A DNA stretch of 64,000 bases from Anaerolineaceae bacterium (GCA_016124855.1 WGMX01000033.1:1-64000), one strand, 5' to 3'; numbered from the stretch's first letter, positions 17,544 to 27,338 are shown. Program-made: numbers and translations. The notes: generated by a model from the sequence alone, not told the origin.

Positions 17544-18641
17544 ATGACGCGATACAATTCAGTAATTTCATATGAAGGTGCTTATCGGAAAGGGTTATTG
17601 ATGGTTTCGCAACCTATGGAATTGTGGGCATTTTTGGAAAACTCGGACTTTCAGCGGAGGAAAGCTGGCGGCCTTTACCGGCAGGATGAAGTCAAGCTGA
17701 TCCGGCACGATGAGTTCCTCGAAGCCGATTACCAACTGATGGTGGATATTGGCTGCGTCGGTATTCGCGATGCCGCCCGCTGGTACGTGTCGCATCCGAA
17801 GCCAAATGAATTCGATTGGACGTGGCTCGACCGCGTGGTGAAAGCGGCTGAAAAGTTCAAGCTCACTTTGTACCTTGATTTGTGGCATTACGGTTATCCC
17901 GACTGGCTGGATATTTTGAGCCCTGACGCGCCCGCCCATTTCGCTACATTCGCGGAGCAGATTGCAAAACGCTATCCGACATTGACGCATTACTGCATCT
18001 GTAATGAACCGACTCTCATGGTGGAACGGGGTGGACAGCGCGGCGCTTGGCGACCGTTTCTGCGGCAAAAAGACCCTACACCTTTCCGGCAGCAAATCTG
18101 TCGCTGCATCATCGCGGCTTCGCAGGCGGTACTCAAGGTGCGGCCTGAGGCAAAACTGATTTTGCCTGATCCGTGGCACGCGACGGATGTGAACTCGGAA
18201 GATTGGCAGGCGGCGGTGATTGATACGGTGATAGGGCGGCGTGATCCTGAACTGGGCGGCAGCACCGAACTTATCACGATTATTGGTTTGAACCATTACC
18301 GCGACTCGACACTGCCTCCATTTCATAAGTTGATTTTGAATGCCAAGACACGCTGGCCGGATAAGCCGTTATGGTTTACCGAAACTTCTGGCCCGCCGGT
18401 TGGTTGGAAGCAGGAAGAATGGTTCTGGTGGATGATGGCGGAAGTACGGTTGGCGAACCAAGCAGGCGCAGATATTCCGGTGTTCACATGGGCGCCAGCG
18501 ATTTCGATGTACGATTGGGTGGACGAAACTAAACATCTGGCAAACGGCATCTGGGTGCTGGAAGCTGATGGTAAACGAGTACCTAACCGCAAAATGCCGG
18601 AAGCGATTGAACTTGCCCGAAGTTACGGTTATTTGAAGTAA
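17544..18641 (+). CDS. GH-A clan glycoside hydrolase, GH1-like
   Basis: A protein of about 365 residues with a TIM-barrel hydrolase pattern resembling family 1. KLTLYLDLWHYGYPDWL is the strand/helix before the catalytic site. YCICNEP contains the Asn-Glu acid/base pair, and LWFTETSGPP near residue 260 is a good candidate nucleophile Glu. It is shorter than classical GH1 enzymes (~450). The substrate cannot be read; it neighbours an alpha-galactosidase. Start uncertain: the ATG at 17544 has GGTGAGG 5 nt before it, and ATG 17601 is an alternative with AAAGGG. It is divergent from the dehydrogenase gene. Confidence 0.7.
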   Translation: MTRYNSVISYEGAYRKGLLMVSQPMELWAFLENSDFQRRKAGGLYRQDEVKLIRHDEFLEADYQLMVDIGCVGIRDAARWYVSHPKPNEFDWTWLDRVVKAAEKFKLTLYLDLWHYGYPDWLDILSPDAPAHFATFAEQIAKRYPTLTHYCICNEPTLMVERGGQRGAWRPFLRQKDPTPFRQQICRCIIAASQAVLKVRPEAKLILPDPWHATDVNSEDWQAAVIDTVIGRRDPELGGSTELITIIGLNHYRDSTLPPFHKLILNAKTRWPDKPLWFTETSGPPVGWKQEEWFWWMMAEVRLANQAGADIPVFTWAPAISMYDWVDETKHLANGIWVLEADGKRVPNRKMPEAIELARSYGYLK

Positions 18642-18688
18642 TTTAATCATCTGTGGACTTTTGTCCCACATCACAGAAAGAAACAGCA

Positions 18689-19969
18689 ATGAGTATCAAT
18701 AATGGTTTAGCGCTGACACCGCCGATGGGTTGGAATAGTTGGGATTGTTTTGGCCCGTCGGTAAGGGAGGATGAAGTTAAAGCCAATGCTGATTATATGG
18801 CGGAACATCTGCTCAAATTTGGTTGGGACACGATTGTGGTCGATATTCAGTGGTATGAACCGGCTGCCAGATCACATGGCTATAATTCCAACGCCGAGTT
18901 GGTGATGGACGAATATGGGCGTTTGTTACCTGCCCTGAACCGTTTTCCATCGGCGGCCAACGGTGCGGGTTTTAAACCATTGGCGGATTATGTTCACGGC
19001 AAAGGCTTGAAGTTCGGTATTCATATCCTGCGCGGGATTCCACGCCAAGCCGTCCGGCGCAACACACCCATCGTTAACTCAGATTATCACGCGGAAGATA
19101 TTGTCAATTCAGCCAGTGTGAGCAGTTGGATTGATGACATGTATGGCATTGATATGTCGAAGGCTGGCGCACAGGATTACTACAATTCTATCGCGGAACT
19201 GTACGCCTCGTGGGGAGTGGATTTTATCAAGGCTGACGATATTTTATGGCCTTATCACGAAGCGGAAATTACGGGATTATCCCAAGCTATCCGGCGCACC
19301 AATCGCCCTATCGTACTCAGTTTATCCCCCGGTGTGGATATGATCACCGACCACTACCCACATCTCCAACAAAACTGCGAACTGTTCCGAATCTCAGCCG
19401 ATTTTTGGGATCGATGGGTTGATCTCAAAGATCAATTTGAGAACTGCCACAAGTGGGAGAACTTTACCGGGCCGGGCTGTTGGGCAGACGCGGATATGCT
19501 TCCGCTGGGACACATCGGTATTCGGGCAGAACGCGGCGACGACCGGCAAAGCCTGTTCACACATGATGAGCAAAGAACACTGATGACTTTGTGGGTGATT
19601 AGCCGTTCACCGTTGATGTTTGGGGGTGATTTACCCGGAAATGACGATTTTACGCTGAGTTTGATGACCAACGATGAAGTGTTGGAGGTGCTGCGCGCCA
19701 GTCAGGAAAACCGTCAGCTTTTCCGGCAGGGCGACCAGATCGCGTGGGCAGCGAAAAGCATTAACTCGGATGATCAATATCTTGCCCTGTTCAACATCGG
19801 CGATGAAGCAGCAGTGGTTGAAATTGATCTTTCTATGTTAGGCGGTGATATCGCTTTCAAGGTTCGTGACTTGTGGAGCAAAACGGACATCGGGACAGTT
19901 CAGGGCAAATGGTCACAAAAGCTTGCGCCTCATGCGTCGGGTTTCTACCGGTTGAGTCCGGCAGTTTGA
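18689..19969 (+). CDS. Alpha-galactosidase, family GH27
   Basis: A 426-residue enzyme without signal peptide, so probably cytoplasmic. LTPPMGWNSWDCFG at the N-terminus is the GH27 hallmark. The nucleophile Asp lies in FIKADDI near 183-189, and the acid/base Asp follows in ISADFWDRWVDL. WADADMLPLG and SRSPLMFGGDLP are further family motifs. A C-terminal beta domain ends the protein. It hydrolyses terminal alpha-galactosides. It starts 47 bp after the GH1-like gene on the same strand, so the two probably form an operon for galactoside use. The ATG at 18689 is preferred over a longer GTG-initiated frame. Confidence 0.9.
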   Translation: MSINNGLALTPPMGWNSWDCFGPSVREDEVKANADYMAEHLLKFGWDTIVVDIQWYEPAARSHGYNSNAELVMDEYGRLLPALNRFPSAANGAGFKPLADYVHGKGLKFGIHILRGIPRQAVRRNTPIVNSDYHAEDIVNSASVSSWIDDMYGIDMSKAGAQDYYNSIAELYASWGVDFIKADDILWPYHEAEITGLSQAIRRTNRPIVLSLSPGVDMITDHYPHLQQNCELFRISADFWDRWVDLKDQFENCHKWENFTGPGCWADADMLPLGHIGIRAERGDDRQSLFTHDEQRTLMTLWVISRSPLMFGGDLPGNDDFTLSLMTNDEVLEVLRASQENRQLFRQGDQIAWAAKSINSDDQYLALFNIGDEAAVVEIDLSMLGGDIAFKVRDLWSKTDIGTVQGKWSQKLAPHASGFYRLSPAV

Positions 19970-20482
19970 TTTATCCCAAATTTTGGATAAATGAGATAGT
20001 TTTGCAATATATGCTGCAAAAATTGCATTACTTCCGCTGAATTGTCAGGCGGGAAGCGGGAGAGAAGCCGCTGAATCGACATTTTGTGCCGGCGGTTGGT
20101 TCGGCTGATGGCGCTGAAATGGCGCAAGTGCAGCGGATTGCTCCCGTGATGCCACCGCTGTGCAATTTGTGATGTCGTTGCAGCGGACAGACGAGAGGAA
20201 GTCGCGGAACGTGCAATGGCGAAAGAAACTTCTAACACAAAGACTCCAAGACTCAGAGACACAGAGGGTACATAATCAGTGTAGCACAAATTTTCGGATA
20301 TGAGCGTTCGAATATCCAAACCTTTAGAAAACAGTCCTTCAATAAAAAGATGGCTAATCGTATCTATTCAAGGATAGTGCTAGTGGCGCTGACGGAATGC
20401 GCGAATATGACATAGTATGGGCATTAAACCGATGCTGAACCGTTTTTGAAACTTTAATTTTATAGAAACAGGGTCAAGAGCT
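19970..20482. other. Gene-free interval holding a dispersed repeat
   Basis: No credible gene; the minus-strand open frame at 19945-20319 lies on the repeat element and is not kept in the other copy. The right part (20291-20482) is AT-rich and probably carries the promoter for the lipid-kinase-like gene. Confidence 0.55.
20000..20290 (-). repeat. ~290-bp dispersed repeat, copy B (inverted)
   Basis: The reverse complement matches 3670-3960 along its whole length with scattered substitutions and small indels. Landmarks include CAGAGACACAGAG at 20255-20267, CACGGGAGCAAT (rc) near 20139, TTTCAGCGCCAT (rc) near 20115 and TGTCGATTCAGCGG (rc) near 20075. It ends in an imperfect GCAATATATGCTGCAAAAATTGC palindromic end at 20004-20026. 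Confidence 0.75.
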
Positions 20483-21514
20483 ATGGCTACCAATCAGCAA
20501 ACAGCAGACAGTCCACAAGCACCGAACGTTATCGACAGGGTAAAACAAATGGTTAGCCCGAAGAACAGTGAGGCGACGATTCATAAATTTTCACGCGTTC
20601 ATATTATTGTCAATCCGGCTTCGGGACAAGAGGGACTGCATTTGCCCAAACTCAACAAGATTTTAAATGAGCTTGAGATCGACTGGGAGATGTTTGTTAT
20701 CCGCAATGGCGAAGAAGCGAGTGAACGGGCGCAGCAAGCTATTGAGGCAAAAGTAGACGCGATTGTGGTGTACGGCGGCGATGGGACCGTTCTGGAGGTC
20801 GCCAGCAGTATGCATGGGAGCGACATTCCACTGATTATTATTCCGGGTGGCACGGCTAATGTCTTATCGGTCGAGCTGGGCATTCCTGCCGAGCAGACAG
20901 AGGCGGCGAAGCTGCTGGGGAGCGTACCGAACGCTGTTCGAACACTGGATATGGGTGTACTCGCCGGTGGAAAATCTGATGGTGATGGAAAGAAGGATTT
21001 GTATTTCTTTCATCTGGGACTGGGCTTAGAAGGCATGATGCATAAGGAAGCTGACCGCGAGGCCAAAGATCGGTCTGGCATGTTTGCGTATGTCGCTGCT
21101 GCACTCAAGACACTATCGAATCCTACGGCGGCTCACTATCACATAACACTGGATGGCAAAACGGTTGAGGCAGACGGCATTAACTGTATGGTCACTAATT
21201 TTGGCAGCGTCGGTGTTCAAGGGATTACCCTTTCACACAGGATTGATATGAGTGATGGCTTGCTGGATGTGATTGTTATCCAGAACGCCAATATATCGTC
21301 CATCCTCAGTGCCGCTGCGAACGCGGTTGCATCGGGGGAACTGGCGCAACCACTTCTCCAATGGCAGGGGCGCGAGGTGACGATTAGCGCTGAACCCAAG
21401 CAACCTCTGGTCGTGGATGGTGAACTGGTTGAAGTCGATGATATCAAGGTGCGGATTATGCCGAAATTCGTGCGGGTGGTTGTGCCTGCTGCCGCTGTAC
21501 CTAATATTTCGTAA
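20483..21514 (+). CDS. Diacylglycerol-kinase-family lipid kinase (YegS/DgkB-like)
   Basis: A 343-residue cytoplasmic enzyme. After ~35 variable residues comes HIIVNPASGQEG, then VVYGGDGTVLEVAS with the GGDGT nucleotide motif near 95, and IPGGTANVLSVELG. The C-terminal beta-sandwich ends with PLVVDGELVEVDDIKVRI. This fold phosphorylates diacylglycerol, sphingosine or related lipids with ATP. It is likely a membrane-lipid turnover enzyme; the exact lipid is unknown. Nearby genes give no further hint. A hairpin follows 22 bp after the stop. Confidence 0.87.
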   Translation: MATNQQTADSPQAPNVIDRVKQMVSPKNSEATIHKFSRVHIIVNPASGQEGLHLPKLNKILNELEIDWEMFVIRNGEEASERAQQAIEAKVDAIVVYGGDGTVLEVASSMHGSDIPLIIIPGGTANVLSVELGIPAEQTEAAKLLGSVPNAVRTLDMGVLAGGKSDGDGKKDLYFFHLGLGLEGMMHKEADREAKDRSGMFAYVAAALKTLSNPTAAHYHITLDGKTVEADGINCMVTNFGSVGVQGITLSHRIDMSDGLLDVIVIQNANISSILSAAANAVASGELAQPLLQWQGREVTISAEPKQPLVVDGELVEVDDIKVRIMPKFVRVVVPAAAVPNIS

Positions 21515-21535
21515 ATCGTTCAAATAAAAGAAAAA

Positions 21536-21560
21536 GGGTTTGCCTGCGGCAAACCCCTAC
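21536..21560. repeat. GTAGGGG-type palindrome, GGGTTTGCC subtype
   Basis: GGGTTTGCC at 21536-21544 pairs perfectly with GGCAAACCC at 21548-21556 around TGC, followed by CTAC. It lies between convergent genes and is likely to terminate both. Same subtype as 58836-58860. Confidence 0.7.
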
Positions 21561-21577
21561 GAAACAACGCTTTAAAA

Positions 21578-23050
21578 TTAGCCACCCGCACCGGAGTTTA
21601 AGGTCGCTAAGGGTGTGGTGTTGGCGGTTGGCTGTGGCACATCGGTCAGCGGCGGTGGAACCAGTGGTTGAGCATTTTCTTCGCTGCCACCTGTGCCGCT
21701 GGCGACAGTGGCGACCGGCGCTGCGCCGCCTGTGTTTCCAGTCGTTCCAATATTACCTGCTGCATCAGGTGTTGTACCCGTATCGCTGGTGTTGTTGGCA
21801 CAGCGGAAACCTGCCCAGAGGGTTGGGCCGAGCGGCGGTAAACTTTGACGGTGAACACTGCGGGCAAAGAAGGGTAAAGCATCCCAACTACCGCCGCGCA
21901 GCACTTTCTGCGTGCCAGCGACTGGCCCTTTAGGATCGACAATGGTCGTGCCTGAATTGACCAAGGTGGTGTAATACAAGGGATCGTACCAATCGCTGAC
22001 CCATTCAGCGATATTACCCGCCATATCGTATAAGCCGTTGAAGGGGAGGTAACTTCCAACGGGCTTGGGGCCGACCAAGGCCGCATCTGTTTCTTGAGGA
22101 CGGCTGGTGCGGGCGTTGTTGACGGAGAATTCATTACCCCAAGGATAAATGGTATTACTCGCGCCACGTGCGGCGTGTTCCCATTCGGCTTCGGTCGGCA
22201 GACGGCGACCAATGGCTGCGCAATAAGCCTGTGCGCCGTACCACGTGACTCCGGCGACCGGGAAGTTTGAAATGGCGGCATTCACACGGTAATTCTGAGA
22301 GTCGGAGATAATGTTACTGTTCTGGTTTTCGGTGCGGGTTTCAATGCACAGTTGGCCTTCGCAGCCGTTCTTGTGCTTGGCATTGCGCGCGCCCATGCCA
22401 ATGGATTCGGCATTCAAGAAGGCCAGATATTGGTCATAGGTGACTTCTTTTTCTTCAATGTAGAAGGGGCTGACCGTGACCTGATGCGGCGGGAACGAGT
22501 CGCTGGCATCGTTAGGGTCGCATTTGCTGTTCCATAAACTGGTACATTCTTCAGCAGCGATAGCGGCTTCCTGTGCTTTAGTACCCATCTCAAACGAGCC
22601 GCCCGGAACTTGAATCAAGGGGCTGCGTTTCGCTATTAGGTCAGATGGAATCTGTGCCACTTGAGGCACAGGCGTAGTAGGGGCAGTAGTCGGTGGTGTC
22701 GTGGCACTGGGCTGAACCTGCACTTGAATGTTGGTGGTCGCGCTGGCGACAGGTGCAGCAATTTGTGCCTCGGCTGATGTTGCAGACGGCACAATCCCGA
22801 CAGTTGGTTCGGGGGTTGGTGTTGCGGGCAAGGGTGTTGATGTAATCACCATTACAACGGCTGTGGGGGTGGCACGGCCTGCCGAAAAAACGCCTGACAG
22901 CGCATCAGCGCCGCCCGTAATAATGAGCACCAGCCCAACAATCGCCGCACAGCCAAAGCCAAACACAAAGCCGATGACCGTCCACTGCCATGCACCACCG
23001 CGTCGTGATGAACCCCCGCCGCGTAATGAACCATAGTTTTGTCGCGTCAT
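21578..23050 (-). CDS. Membrane-anchored formylglycine-generating-enzyme-fold (SUMF1) protein
   Basis: A 490-residue protein. One membrane segment (~22-48), then a Thr/Pro/Ala-rich linker to about 145, then a SUMF1 domain: IQVPGGSFEMGTKAQ, RLPTEAEWEHAARG, YPWGNEF, YDMAGNIAEWVSDWY, VLRGGSWD and WAGFRCAN. A Gly/Thr-rich tail of ~70 residues ends the protein. True sulfatase-activating FGEs carry a Cys pair shortly after GGSW; here this stretch reads DALPFFARSVHRQS, without Cys. It is probably a structural or other SUMF1 relative on the outer face. AAGGAG lies 11 nt before the ATG at 23050. Confidence 0.85.
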   Translation of the reverse strand: MTRQNYGSLRGGGSSRRGGAWQWTVIGFVFGFGCAAIVGLVLIITGGADALSGVFSAGRATPTAVVMVITSTPLPATPTPEPTVGIVPSATSAEAQIAAPVASATTNIQVQVQPSATTPPTTAPTTPVPQVAQIPSDLIAKRSPLIQVPGGSFEMGTKAQEAAIAAEECTSLWNSKCDPNDASDSFPPHQVTVSPFYIEEKEVTYDQYLAFLNAESIGMGARNAKHKNGCEGQLCIETRTENQNSNIISDSQNYRVNAAISNFPVAGVTWYGAQAYCAAIGRRLPTEAEWEHAARGASNTIYPWGNEFSVNNARTSRPQETDAALVGPKPVGSYLPFNGLYDMAGNIAEWVSDWYDPLYYTTLVNSGTTIVDPKGPVAGTQKVLRGGSWDALPFFARSVHRQSLPPLGPTLWAGFRCANNTSDTGTTPDAAGNIGTTGNTGGAAPVATVASGTGGSEENAQPLVPPPLTDVPQPTANTTPLATLNSGAGG

Positions 23051-23303
23051 AGCTAAATTCACTCCTTTTCACAGGGATACAATCATAACGGGTAGAGTGC
23101 TGAACTCCAACAGCGGATTTTATGGCGTGGGGAAAACGGCGGATTGTATGAACAGCCAAAATGGTGAGTTTGATGCCCGCAAACGTAGATCAAATGTTGT
23201 AGGGCGTACTGTGGATAAGGCTATGATGAGTGTGGTGCGTGACAATGCTTGACAGGTCAAGTGGCTGGGGATACGCTAGCAATTAATCTGGAAGGATATA
23301 GTT

Positions 23304-24317
23304 GTGGTTGGATTACAAGCGACTCAAAATGCTACGCTGGTTAAAGACGGCCCGCGACCGGTCAATTTGCGTACCGATTTGGGGCCGCTGGCTGACCTGA
23401 TTGAGATTGCTTTTGCCAGCAGTATGGACAGTAACGGGCGGGCGGCGGTGCGCGAAATGCGTACCATGAGCAACGTGCCGGGGATTGGCATTCTGGGTGG
23501 TTTGAACAACCTGATGCAAGGCATGGGTACGGGCTACGTCTGGATTGCTGATGGCAAGCTGGTGGGGAACGTGTCGATTTATCCGGCGGACGGGCCGGGT
23601 TATGATGGGCGAGATTGGGTAATCGTCAATGTGGCGGTGCATCCTGATTATCAACGGCGGGGAATCGCGCAACGTTTGATGCAGTCGAGTATGGATATGA
23701 TCGCTCAGCGCGGTGGGCGGCGGGCAATGTTACAGGTCGATGCGGATAATCCGGTGGCGCGGCGCTTGTATGCCCGACTCGGTTTCATGGAAGAACGCAG
23801 TTGGACGACATGGCGGCGGGGCGGCGCGTATAATATGCCGCAGCCCTACGACAGCGACCCGCGCATTCATATCGTGCATCGTCAAGCGAACGAGTGGAAA
23901 GCCGAATATAAGTTAGCTGAATATGTCCGTCCGCAATTAATGGGGGGATTGGGCTGGCTAAAACCGCTGCACGAGCGCCAATTCCACCGCAGCATATGGC
24001 AGCAGCTCGGAGATTGGTTGAGCTTGCGCCAGCGTGAACGGTTGGTGATTCGCTCGGAAGATGAGCGCGATATCCTCGCCTCGCTGTGGATTGAAACCAG
24101 CCTGACGCTGACGACACAGCTTACGCTGATGGTACAGCCGGATTACGAAGGGTTGTACGACGAAGCCCTGATTAACACTGCTGTGCGCCGTTTCGGTACA
24201 TCGGCACTGGCGATTGAGCATCCTTCTGACCGGCCTGTGACCAACGCTTTACTGCGACGCTATCAGTTTGCGCAGCGGCGTGAAGTCGTCCATATGGTCT
24301 GGCAGGCTCACGCTTAA
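23304..24317 (+). CDS. GNAT-family N-acetyltransferase
   Basis: A 337-residue protein starting with GTG at 23304 behind GGAAGGA (8 nt). The acetyl-CoA-binding motif VAVHPDYQRRGIAQRLM lies near residues 112-128, followed by NPVARRLYARLGF, the typical motif B. The C-terminal ~150 residues may be a second, degenerate GNAT half. Substrate unknown; it stands alone between unrelated genes. Confidence 0.82.
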   Translation: MVGLQATQNATLVKDGPRPVNLRTDLGPLADLIEIAFASSMDSNGRAAVREMRTMSNVPGIGILGGLNNLMQGMGTGYVWIADGKLVGNVSIYPADGPGYDGRDWVIVNVAVHPDYQRRGIAQRLMQSSMDMIAQRGGRRAMLQVDADNPVARRLYARLGFMEERSWTTWRRGGAYNMPQPYDSDPRIHIVHRQANEWKAEYKLAEYVRPQLMGGLGWLKPLHERQFHRSIWQQLGDWLSLRQRERLVIRSEDERDILASLWIETSLTLTTQLTLMVQPDYEGLYDEALINTAVRRFGTSALAIEHPSDRPVTNALLRRYQFAQRREVVHMVWQAHA

Positions 24318-24503
24318 TTTAGCCCGTGCTTACAATCTGATGAGAAAAACCTCATTGGCTTGCATTGCGTGATAATATTTCAATTTCTATTTCACTTAAT
24401 CGAAGAAAGAGAGGATTTTAAGACTCGTGTCTGAAGATGGCAGTAGTCATTTAGATCACCCTCCCCCGGCATCTATTCATTTATTTTTCAAGCGAGAGAC
24501 AAC

Positions 24504-25802
24504 ATGGAATTACTAATCATCGTGCTGTTGACGGTCGTCAATGGTTTACTTTCGATGTCGGAAATTGCCATTGTTTCGTCGCGCAAAGTCCGACTGGAAC
24601 AAATGGCGCTGTCCGGGATGGCCGGCGCAGGCCAAGCCTTGAACTTGGCGCAGTCGCCCAACCGATTTCTTTCAACGGTGCAAATCGGCATCACTTTGGT
24701 CGGCGTATTGCAAGGGGCATTCGCCGGAGCGGCTCTGGCACATCCGGTCGCGACCGCTTTAAGCCACATTGAATTCCTGCGTCCGATAAGCGAGGCGCTG
24801 GGTTTATTCGTGGTTGTGGCGCTGACAACCTATCTGTCGTTGGTGATCGGTGAACTGGTTCCCAAACGGCTGGGGATGCAAAACCCCGAACGCATCGCCG
24901 CGCTGGTCGCGCCGATCATGCATCGACTATCCCAAATCAGCGCACCGATTGTTCATTTACTGAGCGTTTCGACTGATGGTCTGCTGAGGCTGATCGGTAC
25001 ACGCGGGTCAACCGAACCGCCTGTAACTGATGAGGAAATTTATTCGTTGATTGATCAAGGTGTTCAGGCGGGCATCTTTGAAGCCAATGAACGCTCGCTG
25101 GTCGCCAGTGTCATGAGTCTTGATGACCACAGGATTGAGTCGCTGATGACTCCACGATTGGATATTGAGTGGATCGACATCAATGAGCCGGACGAAGCGG
25201 CTATGAAGATGATCGCCGCCAGCAAGCATTCGCGCTTTCCGGTGGCCGTCGGATCGCTTGACCGCGTGATCGGGATCGTGCGTTCCAAAGACCTGCTGGA
25301 TATGCTGATTAAAGGGGATCCGGTTTCACTGAAAGCGTGTATTCGCGAACCGCTGTTTGTTCCTGAGACTTCGACGGCGGCTCATGCGCTGACGCTGTTT
25401 AAGCAGTCCGGCAAACATATGGCGCTGGTGATCAGCGAGTTTGGCGGCGTTGAAGGGATCGTAACGCTCAACAATCTGGTTGACCAGATCATCGGCATGA
25501 CGGATAAGCCGGGTGCCACTCTGCGTGAAGATGGTTCGTGGCTGCTGGACGGTCTGCTGCCGGTTGATGAATTCAAGACCATTTTGGCGGTTAAACATCT
25601 GGCGGATGAAGAGGAAGGGCATTTCCAAACGTTGGGCGGATTCGTGATGACGCAGCTTGGACGCATCCCGAACGCTGCTGACCATTTTGAGTCGGACGGG
25701 CTGCGGTTTGAAGTGGTGGATATGGATGGGCGGCGGGTGGATAAGGTGTTGGTGGCACGGCTTAGTAATGCAAGCGAAATGCCCAATACAGGTACAAGAT
25801 GA
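24504..25802 (+). CDS. CNNM/HlyC-CorC family membrane protein
   Basis: A 432-residue protein with the full family architecture. A DUF21 membrane domain with three to four helices (residues ~1-140, with SEIAIVSSRKVRLEQM and GELVPKRLGMQNPER) is followed by a CBS-domain pair (~205-325, with LMTPRLDIEWID and AHALTLFKQS) and a C-terminal CorC/HlyC domain (~340-425, with LDGLLPVDEF). Members take part in Mg2+ or Co2+ export or homeostasis, regulated by nucleotide binding to the CBS pair. Single gene. Confidence 0.9.
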   Translation: MELLIIVLLTVVNGLLSMSEIAIVSSRKVRLEQMALSGMAGAGQALNLAQSPNRFLSTVQIGITLVGVLQGAFAGAALAHPVATALSHIEFLRPISEALGLFVVVALTTYLSLVIGELVPKRLGMQNPERIAALVAPIMHRLSQISAPIVHLLSVSTDGLLRLIGTRGSTEPPVTDEEIYSLIDQGVQAGIFEANERSLVASVMSLDDHRIESLMTPRLDIEWIDINEPDEAAMKMIAASKHSRFPVAVGSLDRVIGIVRSKDLLDMLIKGDPVSLKACIREPLFVPETSTAAHALTLFKQSGKHMALVISEFGGVEGIVTLNNLVDQIIGMTDKPGATLREDGSWLLDGLLPVDEFKTILAVKHLADEEEGHFQTLGGFVMTQLGRIPNAADHFESDGLRFEVVDMDGRRVDKVLVARLSNASEMPNTGTR

Positions 25803-25871
25803 TAATTTCACAGATCTGTAATTAATTGGTGAATTATTTCGCGCGTCCTGTTATCTCCCGCATCACTTGAA

Positions 25872-27338
25872 TCATTCGTCTAATATTGGTACTGATGATA
25901 AATCACCACGTACCTCGATTAATGATGCACTCACCCATCCTGTTCCAACTTTGCTAAATGGATTGCGAATCTTTACCCACTGACTGTCCGAGCTTCTTGC
26001 AAGAACAACCATGCAACGATTCTTAACGGGCGTGATGCTATCGACAATAGAAGACTTTGTGTTCGGAGCGCTACGAACGTTTATCTTGTTAGGGGCAGAA
26101 ATCGTTGCCATCAAGGAGCGGTCAGGTGTACCAACGGGGGACCAAACTAACCCGATCTCATTACTTAGAACTCTTAAATCTGAACCGTCAATGTTAATGA
26201 TATAGGTCTTGGCAACACGATTTCGAGTCGATTCAAAAATAATCTGACTCCCATCCGATGTCCAACCATCCGATGTCCCATAACCGAAATGGCTATAACG
26301 GCTTCGTGTCCCATCATAAGCAAGGTCTCCATTATAATCAGTAAGTAAGCGCAGATCCGTACCATCGGATTTCATCACATAAATGTCTGAGTTTTCGGCA
26401 TGGAAATTGCCGTTACGTCGAATAAGAGAAGTTATCTCAAAAGCAACGTGAGAGCTATCAGGCGACCAAATTACTTGTCCAAAGTCAGACGAAGGGAAAG
26501 ATGTAATTTGATTCACTGTGGAGCTATCGATGTTTATAAAGTAAATTTGATTATCAAATCTTTGTTTAATATCGATATCTATCACAACTGCAATCTGATT
26601 ACCGTCAGGCGATATGGCTCTTACAAAAACATCTCCATTGGGTAGATTTGTCAATTTTATCGCATTTGTGCCGTCAGAGTTCATTCGGTAAACGGCATTG
26701 CCACCATCACGATTTGACCAGAAATAAAGGTATTTGCCATCGGATGACTGCTTTTGCCACCGACTATCAGTGGAGTTGTTTGTCAGACTGTGCTCCACAC
26801 CACTATCGATATCTATTAAGAATTGTTCCCTAGTTTGAGAATTGGACACAAAATATGCATGATCACCTGTTAAGGCCCATGATACAAAAATTAACCTTTC
26901 AAATTGCTTCAATTGTGTACCATCTGTTGCCGCAATATAGGAGGTGTAGGTGCGATTTTGGTAACTCAAAAATGCTATTTTCCCCCCATCAGGAGACCAC
27001 ATCGGAGCACCACCGGGGCCAAGCCGACGAAGGTCGCTTCCATCAACATTCATCACGAATACACCACGATAGCGCGAGCCAAACGCAAGCCGAGTCCCAT
27101 CGGGAGACCACACAGGAGAGTATTGATTATCATCACTATAAGTAAGGCGGCAAACGTTGCTTCCATCGGCATTCATTACAGAGATGTTGCCATTTGAAAA
27201 AGCAATCAGCCCAGTTCCTAAGCTAACTGCACCGGTTTGCTGCTGTGCATAGGATACTCTAACAATTGGGAGTAATACACACACTGTCAGAATGAGAATT
27301 ATCCTTGACAACATAAAAGATGACTTTATTAGATGCAT
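25872..27338 (-). CDS. Exported TolB-like beta-propeller with C-terminal SH3 domain
   Basis: A 488-residue protein with a signal peptide (cleavage likely after SYA, before QQQTG). At least seven PD40/TolB repeats follow, each with a WSPDG-type core (for example PVWSPDGTRLAFGS, MWSPDGGKIAFLS, VIWSPDSSHVAFE) and MNADGSN-type turns. A C-terminal SH3b domain from about residue 405 has NKINVRSAPNTKSSIV and WVKIRNP. It is an extracellular scaffold or sensor; no enzyme motif. The gene is visibly richer in A+T than its neighbours. A second Met nine residues in is a possible start. Confidence 0.82.
   Translation of the reverse strand: MHLIKSSFMLSRIILILTVCVLLPIVRVSYAQQQTGAVSLGTGLIAFSNGNISVMNADGSNVCRLTYSDDNQYSPVWSPDGTRLAFGSRYRGVFVMNVDGSDLRRLGPGGAPMWSPDGGKIAFLSYQNRTYTSYIAATDGTQLKQFERLIFVSWALTGDHAYFVSNSQTREQFLIDIDSGVEHSLTNNSTDSRWQKQSSDGKYLYFWSNRDGGNAVYRMNSDGTNAIKLTNLPNGDVFVRAISPDGNQIAVVIDIDIKQRFDNQIYFINIDSSTVNQITSFPSSDFGQVIWSPDSSHVAFEITSLIRRNGNFHAENSDIYVMKSDGTDLRLLTDYNGDLAYDGTRSRYSHFGYGTSDGWTSDGSQIIFESTRNRVAKTYIINIDGSDLRVLSNEIGLVWSPVGTPDRSLMATISAPNKINVRSAPNTKSSIVDSITPVKNRCMVVLARSSDSQWVKIRNPFSKVGTGWVSASLIEVRGDLSSVPILDE

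Noticed and set aside
17595..18326. 243-codon minus-strand frame
   Set aside because: Antisense to the GH1-like gene that carries catalytic motifs; product is Arg/His-rich and unlike any family.
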